Positions 8,689-16,279 of a DNA stretch of 64,000 nucleotides are shown here, one piece after another (the stretch's first letter is position 1; each line of letters begins with the position of its first letter). Origin of the DNA: Devosia pacifica (GTDB lineage: Bacteria; Pseudomonadota; Alphaproteobacteria; Rhizobiales; Devosiaceae). The position numbers and the translations under genes were made by a program. The notes below the pieces were generated by a model. It was not told where the DNA came from and searched no databases. It saw nothing but the letters and a program-made list of their open reading frames with translations. The stretch lies in NCBI RefSeq assembly GCF_014652635.1, contig NZ_BMZE01000003.1:62001-126000 (forward strand), given 5' to 3'.

Positions 8689-9575
8689 CGCACCACCGGG
8701 CGCCCATCGAGCTGGTCGCCATTGCGAGGGTGTCGGAGCAGGTAGTCGTTGCCCGGTATGTGCGGAAAGCCGCGAAAGTTCACGGTGTTCGAGAACTTCT
8801 TGGCGCAGGTCGCGTGCTGCCGATCGCATCCTGCGAAAACGGTCAGAGCCTGCCCTTTGAAAGCCCAATCGCCGACCCGTCGCGAGAACGCCAGTGTGAC
8901 GATTCCCGCTGCTACGGCGTGATCAGTCACAACGTCGCTCATTCCATCCAGGTCGCCCCCTGCCCAGCGCACCGCGCCGAAGGTGAACCATCCCACCTCG
9001 AACGCATCGAGACCCGAAACCGCAACGCGATAGGCATCCTCGACGGTGAGAATTGTCGCCGCCGCCTGTAGGCTTTCATTATCGAGATCCACACCGCAGC
9101 GCCGGTCTCCAAGCTGGGCATCGCAAAGAGAATGGAATACGCGCCCCTGCCTTGTATTCAGCGCCTGAGCTGGCGAGCGCAGCTCCGCCCGAAAGACGCC
9201 GTCCTCTCGCACGATTTCGCCGATCATGTCGCGGCGCATCAGAACTCTTTGCCGGCAGTCCTGCCAATTTACCTTGAGGGTCTCGACGATTGCGCCGTCG
9301 TACCGGCCCAAGGCAATATCGACCTCGCTGATCGTGTCGGACCGCAGAATGCCCAGCACTTCGCCGGTATCGACCTGCCCCCCAAGCCTCGCGGCGACTG
9401 GTGATCCGTCGAATCCCGTAGCGGGCGAGAAGACCGTGCCGTCAAAATCTATCGGGCAGTCATGATCGGTGAAGCCCAGAACGGTCCCATCCATGCGAGT
9501 CAGACGCCAACACCGGCAAACGCTGGTGGCGCCGGAGGCCAGGTGCGCCGCGAAGTCTTCGGCAATCACCCTCAT
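8685..9575 (-). CDS. GTA baseplate hub protein, DUF2163 (g13)
   Basis: 296 residues, the DUF2163 / gpL-like hub at the junction between tail tube and tail tip. Four cysteines are arranged as two pairs, Cys151/Cys160 (CDAQLGDRRC) and Cys250/Cys257 (CDRQHATC). This is the pattern expected for the iron-sulfur cluster described for the Rhodobacter GTA hub and for phage lambda gpL. The C-terminal GFPHIPGND motif is highly typical of the family. The gene overlaps g12 and g14 by ATGA on each side, so translation is coupled. Confidence 0.92.
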   Translation of the reverse strand: MRVIAEDFAAHLASGATSVCRCWRLTRMDGTVLGFTDHDCPIDFDGTVFSPATGFDGSPVAARLGGQVDTGEVLGILRSDTISEVDIALGRYDGAIVETLKVNWQDCRQRVLMRRDMIGEIVREDGVFRAELRSPAQALNTRQGRVFHSLCDAQLGDRRCGVDLDNESLQAAATILTVEDAYRVAVSGLDAFEVGWFTFGAVRWAGGDLDGMSDVVTDHAVAAGIVTLAFSRRVGDWAFKGQALTVFAGCDRQHATCAKKFSNTVNFRGFPHIPGNDYLLRHPRNGDQLDGRPVVR

Positions 9576-10192
9576 TCCAGGATCTCCAGCAGCGGAATGT
9601 CGGGAATATCGGCGGCATCAAACTGCGAAAGCTCCACCTCCAGCTGATCGATGTCGAAGCGCACCGGCACGTCGAACAGGAAGCCTGCGGATATCGTCGC
9701 ACCATCTGCAGGTGCCTCTGAGAAAGTGATGACCCCTGTCAGAGCCTCGATAGCCCAACCCGTCGTAATCTCGTCGCCGTTGACCGCGATCCGGACGGTT
9801 TCCAGGCGTGGCTTGGTAATCGGTCGATCATAGGGGGCAAAAGTGAGCCCGTAGCGCTTGATGAGCTGAAAGCCGGTCCTCGTCCCATCGCCGGTTCCAA
9901 GCGCCTGATCAAACGGCGTCGGCATAGGCTCACCGGATGCATGGTCCATCGCGTCATGCCAGCGAAAGCCGTGAAACCGCCCGCGACGCTCCTCGAAGAA
10001 CGCAATCAGTCGTTGCATGTCCCGGCGGGACTTGACGCCGGAGCCGGCATTATACCGACGGCGCGAGTGCGCCCACAGCGTGTTGCGCTCTTCGCGGCCA
10101 TTGGCCAGCGTCGTCACTTCGGTTCTGCGCTGCGGACCGCCCCGCGCGTTGAGGGCGATATCGAGCGGAAACCTAACATCATGAAATGCCAT
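9572..10192 (-). CDS. GTA distal tail protein, DUF2460 (g12)
   Basis: 206 residues with the standard DUF2460 start (AFHDVRFPLDIALNARGGPQ) and the YNAGSGVKSRRDM and FRWHDAMDH motifs. It forms the distal ring joining the tail tube to the hub. The end overlaps g13 by ATGA; 15 bases separate its start from the tape-measure stop. No unusual features. Confidence 0.93.
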   Translation of the reverse strand: MAFHDVRFPLDIALNARGGPQRRTEVTTLANGREERNTLWAHSRRRYNAGSGVKSRRDMQRLIAFFEERRGRFHGFRWHDAMDHASGEPMPTPFDQALGTGDGTRTGFQLIKRYGLTFAPYDRPITKPRLETVRIAVNGDEITTGWAIEALTGVITFSEAPADGATISAGFLFDVPVRFDIDQLEVELSQFDAADIPDIPLLEILE

Positions 10193-10207
10193 GCTGTTCC
10201 TCCCTCG

Positions 10208-10756
10208 CTAGCTGGCTCTGGTGCCGCGCCTTGCCGCGCGTAGCAGCATGGCGCTGATTTCGGCTTCGCTCGCAATGAAGCTGCGTGCGTCCGTTGCGGT
10301 GACGTTGAAATTGATGCTGGTGGCGCCGGTCGCTGCAGCCGCAACGCCAAGCCGGCCATCGCTGCTGCGGCGCAGCGGCAGGATCGCCTCCGGCCCCGCC
10401 TCGCCCATCAAGCCAAGTTGCTGACCCGTCGGGAAATACGTTGGCCGCGTTACCACCCCGCCTTTGGCAAAAGGCTTGATGCCGATTGCTGGGTTGGCAG
10501 CACTGAACAGTGACTCTACCAGCCCTCCCGCAATCTCACCGATGGGACGGAATGCGGCTTTCAGGGCAATGTCGGCGAAGCTGCGTGCAATATCCGACAG
10601 GACAGTTCTGAGCGAACGTCCGTCCGACACAGCTCCGCGAAACGCGTTGCTCATGCTGCGCGCTACGCCGTCTGCCAGATCCTCGATCCGCTTGAGCTCC
10701 AGAGAAACAGAGCCCAGTTCCGCTTCAAGTTCGCTGCCGAACAATTCATCTGCCAT
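10208..10756 (-). CDS. GTA short tail tape-measure protein (g11)
   Basis: 182 residues, much shorter than tape-measure proteins of long-tailed phages, as is normal for GTAs. The N-terminal half is helical (residues 1-65). A hydrophobic Ala/Ile-rich segment (about 70-95) precedes the typical glycine-rich KGGVVTRPTYFP and MGEAGPEAILPL motifs. The first codons overlap the end of g10.1 by 11 bases. Tail length in phages follows the length of this protein, so a short tail is expected. Confidence 0.9.
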   Translation of the reverse strand: MADELFGSELEAELGSVSLELKRIEDLADGVARSMSNAFRGAVSDGRSLRTVLSDIARSFADIALKAAFRPIGEIAGGLVESLFSAANPAIGIKPFAKGGVVTRPTYFPTGQQLGLMGEAGPEAILPLRRSSDGRLGVAAAATGATSINFNVTATDARSFIASEAEISAMLLRAARRGTRAS

Positions 10757-10937
10757 CGGGAAACCGCTCCATCATCGTGTTGAGCGCGGCACGGCCAGGA
10801 GCGCCGCGCTGCGGGCCATTGAGACCTTCGAACGCGGCGGTCAGTTCGCGCGGCGTCAGCCCCCAGAATTCGTGAGCCGACAGCTTCAGCACGCCAAACC
10901 CGAAGGCCATCGCCTCGCGCCAGGGAAACGGGTTCAT
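10746..10937 (-). CDS. GTA small tail assembly protein, rcc01693-like (g10.1)
   Basis: 63 residues matching the conserved small phage protein between g10 and g11 in GTA clusters. The pattern is PFPWREAMAFGFGVLKLS, then FWGLTPRELTAAFEG, then a short basic tail. It is thought to act as a tail assembly chaperone with g10. It overlaps g10 by ATGA upstream and g11 by 11 bases downstream. Confidence 0.88.
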   Translation of the reverse strand: MNPFPWREAMAFGFGVLKLSAHEFWGLTPRELTAAFEGLNGPQRGAPGRAALNTMMERFPDGR

Positions 10938-11269
10938 CGATCGTCTCCGAATGTTGCTCGCAGCAGCCGCGCCGCAATATCGGCCGCGCCGCGCAAGCCG
11001 CCTTCAATGCGCATGGCCGCAAGGTCCTGATCGGAAATCTGCGCGCCCGCCCCGCGCAGTCCGGCGCCGATTATGGTGATCAGATCGCGCGCCGAAACCC
11101 GCCCGCCAGCGAAGCGTTCGGCCAGGCCCTGCAGATCATTGGCGGCAAGTCCTGCCTCGAGTTCCGCCAGAGCGCCGAGGGTCAGGCACAGCACCTTTTG
11201 CTGGCCATCGATTGTCGCGCCGATCTCACCCCGGCGCGCATTGGGCCGCTGCTGGTCAGTGAACGTCAA
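10934..11269 (-). CDS. GTA tail assembly chaperone-like protein (g10)
   Basis: About 111 residues of the GTA gp10 family, recognisable by RGEIGATIDGQQKVLCLTLG and by the ALAELEAGL stretch. I prefer a TTG start at 11269, preceded by GGGGGAG with normal spacing. It gives an N-terminus of the family length. The longer ATG frame from 11299 would overlap g9 by 44 bases. The overlap with g9 (stop at 11256) is then 14 bases, in keeping with the tight packing elsewhere in the cluster. Confidence 0.85.
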   Translation of the reverse strand: MTFTDQQRPNARRGEIGATIDGQQKVLCLTLGALAELEAGLAANDLQGLAERFAGGRVSARDLITIIGAGLRGAGAQISDQDLAAMRIEGGLRGAADIAARLLRATFGDDR

Positions 11270-11669
11270 ATCCGATCTCCCCCGCGCTCTCGAGCGCAAT
11301 TTCGAACGTCACTTCTCCAGCGTGATCGGCGGCATATTCCAGCGCCACGATCTGAAAGGGCCCGACAATCGTCCCGAAATCCGGCAGGATCAGCTGCCAG
11401 GTGCGGATGGTCCCGCCAAAAAACAGCGCCCGGACGGCGGCATCGGACGTCTGATCCTTGAAGATGCCCGTGCCGCTGATCGCGGCACGCTTGATCCCGC
11501 CGCCGGAGAGCAGTTCGCGCCAGCGCCCCGCGCTTTCCTGGTCGGTGGTATCGATGCTCGCGGCATTGAAGGCGATCGATCGGCTTCGCAGTCCGGCGAC
11601 CGTCAAGAAGCTGCCGGCACCCGTCTGGTCGAGCTTCAGCAGCATGTCCTTGCCACTTTGGGCTGTCAT
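11256..11669 (-). CDS. GTA major tail protein, TP901-1 family (g9)
   Basis: 137 residues with the family signature: an early GKDMLLKLD, then RSRSIAFNAASIDTTDQESAGRWRELL and a central GTGIFKD. It polymerises into the tail tube. A free-standing start at 11669 is preceded by a purine-rich stretch, 23 bases after g8. No anomalies. Confidence 0.93.
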   Translation of the reverse strand: MTAQSGKDMLLKLDQTGAGSFLTVAGLRSRSIAFNAASIDTTDQESAGRWRELLSGGGIKRAAISGTGIFKDQTSDAAVRALFFGGTIRTWQLILPDFGTIVGPFQIVALEYAADHAGEVTFEIALESAGEIGFDVH

Positions 11670-11692
11670 GGTTTCCTGTCCTTGTCGATGTG

Positions 11693-12100
11693 TCAGTGGG
11701 GTTCGCTAACCGCGCGCAACTGCACCAGCGCCCGCATGGCGCCGGAGCGGATCTCGGTTTCGGTGCGCGTTCTCTGGTGGCGTATTGCGATGACGCAAAG
11801 GTCGGTGCTCGAAAGCTCGGCTTCGCCGAGCACCGCCAGCACGCGGGCAATGATCGCAGAGATCGCGGCTCTGTCGGCATCCGGGTGCCAGACGCTCAGC
11901 ACCAGCGTATGCTCGTGCCCCGGCGCCGCATCCCCGTCATAGGGGCGGATATCGTGGCGGGCGATTGCGATGCATGGCGCGCTTTCGCCAATCGACGGGG
12001 CGTCGGATATGCTTCCATCCCCCAGCAGAGCCTGCAATATGCTGTCCCTGTTGAGCGCCGCCAGCATTGCCGTCTGCAGTGCGGTGATCGGGTGCGTCAT
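11693..12100 (-). CDS. GTA tail terminator, DUF3168 (g8)
   Basis: 135 residues of DUF3168 type (MTHPITALQTAMLAALNRD, HEHTLVLSVWH). The protein caps the tail tube at the head side. The ATG at 12100 overlaps the g7 stop as ATGA and gives a family-length protein. A nine-codon upstream extension to 12124 lies inside g7 and is not supported. Confidence 0.9.
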   Translation of the reverse strand: MTHPITALQTAMLAALNRDSILQALLGDGSISDAPSIGESAPCIAIARHDIRPYDGDAAPGHEHTLVLSVWHPDADRAAISAIIARVLAVLGEAELSSTDLCVIAIRHQRTRTETEIRSGAMRALVQLRAVSEPH

Positions 12101-12438
12101 CCGACGATCCGCGTCTCGACGCACGAGCAGCCGAGATAGGCACGGCGCCCGTTCAGGTCTTCGGTACCCTGCACTTCCAACCGCCGCCCTCGATAGACGA
12201 TGCGATCTCCCGCTCGCAGATCGCTGCGATAGCGGATGACGACACTATGGCTGATGCTTGCCGCTCGACCATCGAGATGGCTGGTGCGCCGCCCCCTGAG
12301 CGAGCGGACACGCGCCCACACGCTGCCGTTGGGCACGAAAATCGTTTCCTGCCCGCCACTAGCATTGCGGCTGGTCACCTTGGTGAAGAGCTCGATCCGA
12401 TCGGTCAGCGTGCCGATCGGCGGAACGGCGCCACTCAT
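12097..12438 (-). CDS. GTA head closure / head-tail adaptor protein (g7)
   Basis: 113 residues, a head-closure protein of the HK97 gp7 / SPP1 gp16 type. The signatures are LTDRIELFTKV near the start, a central VWARVRSL, and a C-terminal GDRIVYRGRRLEVQG. It stabilises packaged DNA at the portal exit. It overlaps g6 and g8 by ATGA on both sides. Confidence 0.9.
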   Translation of the reverse strand: MSGAVPPIGTLTDRIELFTKVTSRNASGGQETIFVPNGSVWARVRSLRGRRTSHLDGRAASISHSVVIRYRSDLRAGDRIVYRGRRLEVQGTEDLNGRRAYLGCSCVETRIVG

Positions 12439-13004
12439 ACCGCGACCGCCCGGTACGGCGAAAACAGCCGGTCGATCCCTGGCGGCACGATGGCCCCGCT
12501 ACCAGCTGCGATCACGGCATCTCGATGGGCGTACCAATGCGCCACCAGCAACAGGATTGCCTGGCGCAGATCCGCCGGGACGTCCTCCGGGCTGTCGCCG
12601 AACCCGGCGACATAGTCGATTTCCAGCCCATGCCGGTCCCGCAGGCTCGGCATGCCGGCAATCCGGGCCGGCAACACCAAACGCTCGGGCGCCCCAAGAA
12701 ACTGCGCCAGGCCGATTTCGTGCGCCACGCCATCGGTGTCGTAGGCCTCGATGCTGGTGAGCGTTGCAAAAGGCGTCACCGGCAGCCGGACCAGTCTGTC
12801 CTTGGGCCAGTCGTCCAGCACCAACCGCCAGCTCTGGTAGAGCAGCGCCTTGCCGGTCGCGGCCTCGACATGCGCGCGTGCAGAGAGCAGCAGCGTCTGA
12901 ACGAGCGCGTCTTCGCTTGTCGTATCGACGCGCAGATATGCCTTCGCGTCGGCAAGTGAAACCGGCTCCTCGGCGGGCCCCGCCAGGAGATAAGCAGTCA
13001 TCAT
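12435..13004 (-). CDS. GTA head-tail connector protein (g6)
   Basis: 189 residues with the connector signature near the start (EEPVSLADAKAYLRVD), then helical segments with ARAHVEAATGKAL and a C-terminal ILLLVAHWYAHRD. It docks beneath the portal. Tandem ATGs at 13004 and 13001 follow AAGGA, so the longer frame to 13061 is not used. The end overlaps g7 by ATGA. Confidence 0.9.
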   Translation of the reverse strand: MMTAYLLAGPAEEPVSLADAKAYLRVDTTSEDALVQTLLLSARAHVEAATGKALLYQSWRLVLDDWPKDRLVRLPVTPFATLTSIEAYDTDGVAHEIGLAQFLGAPERLVLPARIAGMPSLRDRHGLEIDYVAGFGDSPEDVPADLRQAILLLVAHWYAHRDAVIAAGSGAIVPPGIDRLFSPYRAVAV

Positions 13005-13064
13005 GATGTTCCTTGAAAATGTTGGAAAGCCGGCTGCGGCCACCGGCGCAGCCGGCTTCAAAGG

Positions 13065-14282
13065 CTAGTTCTGGGCGAACTTCAGCAGCTTGATGGCGTC
13101 GAAATCGGCAATGCCGCCGCCGACGCGCTTGGTCGTATAGAAGAGCACGTAGGGCTTTGCTGAATAGGGATCACGCAAGACGCTCACACCGCGACGGTCG
13201 ACCACAAGATAGCCGCGCCGGAAATCGCCAAAAGCGATCGCAAACGCGTCATCATCGATATCGGGCATGTCCTCTGCCTCGACCAGCGCAAAGCCCATGA
13301 AGCTGGCCCTGCCCTCGGGGCTCGTCGGCGGCTGCCACAGATAATTGCCGTCGGCATCCTTGAGTTTTCGCAGGCTGCTTTGCGTCCGCCGGTTCATCAC
13401 CCAGCTGGCATTCTGGCGATATCCGGCCTTGAGCGCATAAACCAAGTCGATCAGCCGGTCGCAGGGATCGGTCGCGGCAAACCCGCCATCGACACCCGTC
13501 GCCACATAACCGAGCTTGCCCCAGCTCCAGTCGGCTTCGGCAATCGGCGTCGCGTTGAGAAAACCCGCAGGCTTGTTGACGCCATCGCCCTTGACGAAGG
13601 CCTGGGTTTCCTGCGCGGCGAAGGCGGCATTCACCTCCTCGGCAATCCACTGCCCCACATCGACAGCCGCGTCGTCGAGGAAGGTCGTCGTGGCCGCCGG
13701 CATGGCATAGAGCTCCATCGTCGGAAAGCTCAGCTCATCGAGGGTCGGGCTCTGCGTCTGCGGACGCGCCGCCGTCTCGCCAACCCAGCCGACCGCTGCG
13801 CCATCGACCGAAATCGGCCGTCGATAGACGGAGCTCGATACCTGGCGCACCCCGGCAATCGCTCGGATCGGCGATAGCGCCCGCAGCAGCTGGGTGATCG
13901 TGCCTTCGGTCTCCTCGGGCACCACATAGCCGCCATCCGCAGCGTTGCCGGCCTGCAAAGACTTGGTTTCGCCATGCTTCACATAGGCGGAGAACGACTG
14001 CTTGTAGCCGTCAGGCTCTGCGGCACCGGCTTCGAGTGCCGGTCGCGCACCGGCCACCAGCGCGCGGTCCATCGCAGCCTTCTGTCCATCAAGGACGCGA
14101 TTCAGCCGATCAAGCTTGTCTTCAATCAGAGCATCCGCGCTGCCGCGCTTCTCGATCGCATCGAGCCGCGCATCATTGGTGCGCTTGAACTCCTCGAAGG
14201 CGCCGGCAAACTCCGTAAACATGGTTGCGACGTCGGCGCCGGTATCTGCCTTCACTTCCAGTCGGTTGTCGAATTCATCCAT
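13065..14282 (-). CDS. GTA major capsid protein, HK97 fold (g5)
   Basis: 405 residues. The first 100 or so residues are charged and helical, as in the scaffold-like delta domain removed by the prohead protease. The HK97-fold part follows (GGYVVPEETEGTITQLLRAL, SVYRRPISVDG, and the C-terminal YSAKPYVLFYTTKRVGGG). The ATG at 14282 has GAGGA nine bases upstream. A longer frame to 14375 would overlap g4 and is not used. The protein forms the DNA-containing head. It lies 13 bases after the protease gene. Confidence 0.95.
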   Translation of the reverse strand: MDEFDNRLEVKADTGADVATMFTEFAGAFEEFKRTNDARLDAIEKRGSADALIEDKLDRLNRVLDGQKAAMDRALVAGARPALEAGAAEPDGYKQSFSAYVKHGETKSLQAGNAADGGYVVPEETEGTITQLLRALSPIRAIAGVRQVSSSVYRRPISVDGAAVGWVGETAARPQTQSPTLDELSFPTMELYAMPAATTTFLDDAAVDVGQWIAEEVNAAFAAQETQAFVKGDGVNKPAGFLNATPIAEADWSWGKLGYVATGVDGGFAATDPCDRLIDLVYALKAGYRQNASWVMNRRTQSSLRKLKDADGNYLWQPPTSPEGRASFMGFALVEAEDMPDIDDDAFAIAFGDFRRGYLVVDRRGVSVLRDPYSAKPYVLFYTTKRVGGGIADFDAIKLLKFAQN

Positions 14283-14295
14283 CTGGTCGGTATCC

Positions 14296-14775
14296 TCATT
14301 GCTCTTTGAGTACGGATATGGCGGCAGCAATCGCTTTCGCCGCCTGTGAGCTCTTGCCGCTGGCGATGCGAGCACCAGCGAGCATCGGAAACGTGACGAT
14401 CGAGATCTCCCACAGGTCGATCTCTACAAGCCGGCGCCGTCCGCGCCCGCGCTGCGCCGCGACCGTTCGAAAGCCGATCGACAGCCCGTCCAAGGCGCGG
14501 CCGGCGATCAGCGCGCGCAGCGCCTCGGCGCGGGGAACGGCATTGATCAGCCTGCCTTCCACCCAAAGCCCACGCGCGTCTTCGCGCACGGCATGCCAGG
14601 TGCCGACCGGCTCCTTGGGGTCGTGCTGGAACAGCATTCGGATCTCGGCCGGTCCGCGCCGTGCCAGGCTACGGGCAAAGGCTCCCGGCAAGACCTCGTC
14701 ACCGCTGGCGTCGCGCACGTTGAACAGTGAGGCATAGCCGGCAAACCGGCCGGCCGCGTCCACCGCCACCGTCAT
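14296..14775 (-). CDS. GTA HK97-type prohead protease (g4)
   Basis: 159 residues with the U35-type protease fold. The catalytic His is in RMLFQHDPKEPVGT, and the Ser is in the LSIGFRTV-type segment (DGLSIGF). The early GYASLFNVRDASGDEVLPGAF block is typical. It trims the capsid precursor during head maturation. The start overlaps the small upstream gene by ATGA. Confidence 0.93.
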   Translation of the reverse strand: MTVAVDAAGRFAGYASLFNVRDASGDEVLPGAFARSLARRGPAEIRMLFQHDPKEPVGTWHAVREDARGLWVEGRLINAVPRAEALRALIAGRALDGLSIGFRTVAAQRGRGRRRLVEIDLWEISIVTFPMLAGARIASGKSSQAAKAIAAAISVLKEQ

Positions 14776-14909
14776 TGCGTTCGGCTCTCGCTGGCACGCT
14801 GATCGTTCTTGGCGCGCCGCTCCCGCCGTGTTCCCAACGCCTCCGCAAGATTCCAGGTGAACCGACGGAAGGTCTGGCGTGCCTGGTCCTGCCGTTTGTG
14901 TCGTGGCAT
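14772..14909 (-). CDS. 45-residue basic small protein between g3.5 and g4
   Basis: An Arg/Lys-rich 45-codon frame with TFRRFTWNLAEALGT in the middle. Its ATG at 14909 shares one base with the g3.5 stop (TGATG) and has the strong Shine-Dalgarno GAGAGGAG six bases upstream. Its stop overlaps the g4 start as ATGA. This gapless coupling on both sides argues that it is translated. It has no counterpart that I know in the Rhodobacter cluster. Function unknown; a nucleic-acid or head-assembly role is only a guess from its charge. Confidence 0.6.
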   Translation of the reverse strand: MPRHKRQDQARQTFRRFTWNLAEALGTRRERRAKNDQRASESRTQ

Positions 14910-15103
14910 CACTGATCTCCTCTCGAAAACAGACGATTGAGGCTGGCGATTTCGCGCACGAAATCGTCGAAGCGGCGGTTGGCGGCTGCCAGCTCTTTGA
15001 GTGACCACACCAACAGGCCGCTACTGCTTGTTGCCCACATCAGCAGCGCCAGATGTGCGAGGTCGCCGCGCTCGATGACGGATTTCATCACCTCGAGATT
15101 CAT
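14909..15103 (-). CDS. GTA head formation protein, rcc01685-like (g3.5)
   Basis: 64 residues with a hydrophobic stretch (ALLMWATSSSGLLVW) followed by a charged amphipathic helix. This matches the small head formation protein between portal and protease in Rhodobacter-type GTAs. The ATG at 15103 overlaps the portal stop as ATGA. A 25-codon extension to 15178 lies within the portal gene and is not used. Confidence 0.8.
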   Translation of the reverse strand: MNLEVMKSVIERGDLAHLALLMWATSSSGLLVWSLKELAAANRRFDDFVREIASLNRLFSRGDQ

Positions 15104-16266
15104 TGCGCGCCTCCGAGGCCCAGCAGCTTTCGCTTCTCCGTGTCGCTGAGAAAGCTCGCATTGCCGATGCGCTCCCACATCGCCGCCCGGTCCTCGGCGA
15201 GAGCCTCGACGTCATCGAAATTCGCTTCGAGCCGCGCCCCCTCAAACGCCGGTGCCAGCCAGCCGGAAAGCTCTTCGGCCACCCGCCGGACCAGCGGCAC
15301 AACCGTTTGGCGCCACAGCGCCCTGTTGGCCTCGACAAGATTCGAATAGGTATTGTCTCCGGGTATCCCCAGCAGCATTGGCGGCACGCCGAACGCCAGC
15401 GCGATATCGCGCGCAGCTGCGTTCTTGGCCTCGATAAAATCCATGTCCCGGGGGCTCAGGGCGATACTTTTCCAGTCGAGCCCGCCCTCCAGCACCATTG
15501 GCCGGCCGGCATTGGCGGCGCCTGCAAATCCCTCTTCAAGTTCCGTCTTCAGCCGGTCGAACTGCTCGGGCGTCAGCCGTCCCCCATCGATCGAGTAGAC
15601 CAGCGCGCCGGATGGCCGGGCCGCATTGTCCAGCAGTGCCTTGTTCCAGGCACTCGCCGCGTTGTGGATATCGAGACTGGTCTGCGCCGCCTCGATCGGT
15701 GCCATGCCGTAGTGATCATCGATCGGATCAAACAGGGTCAGATGCAGCACCTGTCCCACCGGCCCGCCGTGCTGCTGTAGGCGCTGCGTGCGTCCACCAG
15801 CTGTGTAGCTGAAGGCTTCGGGCCAGCCATCGGCCCCGGGGATGACGCGCACGCGATCCGGACGCAGACCATACAGACCGGCGACATTCTCACCATCGAA
15901 CACTGCCTGAAGATAGGCATTACCCGCTGTTTGCAGGTAGGCGTAGACGGCCTCCAGCATCTCGCTGCCGGATTGATGCGGATTTGGCCGCGCCAACAGG
16001 TCGAGCATTGGGTGTGCGTTCAAGCGCTGATCGTCTTGCCTCGCCACCAGCGGCACACGCGTTGCCGCCTCGGCAATCAGCCGCACACAACGATAAACAA
16101 TAGGATTTCGCTGATAGCCCTCGCGGGCGAGGCTGGTGAACCCGCGCCCCGTCCAGTTGGCCCCAGAGAGCTGGGCGATGCTGACAAAGCCCTGCCCGGC
16201 ATGGGACTTGGTTTCATCAGGCGAGCGCAATCCACCGCCCCTCAGGCGGTTGAACCAGTTCGGCAT
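15100..16266 (-). CDS. GTA portal protein, HK97 family (g3)
   Basis: 388 residues. Typical HK97-portal segments are PIVYRCVRLIAEAATRVPL, HPMLDLLARPNP, TAGNAYLQ and the C-terminal GIPGDNTYSNLVEANRALWRQ. It forms the DNA entry/exit ring. The ATG at 16266 is preceded by AGGAGAG, which settles the start. It lies 13 bases after the terminase stop. Confidence 0.95.
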   Translation of the reverse strand: MPNWFNRLRGGGLRSPDETKSHAGQGFVSIAQLSGANWTGRGFTSLAREGYQRNPIVYRCVRLIAEAATRVPLVARQDDQRLNAHPMLDLLARPNPHQSGSEMLEAVYAYLQTAGNAYLQAVFDGENVAGLYGLRPDRVRVIPGADGWPEAFSYTAGGRTQRLQQHGGPVGQVLHLTLFDPIDDHYGMAPIEAAQTSLDIHNAASAWNKALLDNAARPSGALVYSIDGGRLTPEQFDRLKTELEEGFAGAANAGRPMVLEGGLDWKSIALSPRDMDFIEAKNAAARDIALAFGVPPMLLGIPGDNTYSNLVEANRALWRQTVVPLVRRVAEELSGWLAPAFEGARLEANFDDVEALAEDRAAMWERIGNASFLSDTEKRKLLGLGGAQ

Positions 16267-16279
16267 GGTCTCTCCTAAT

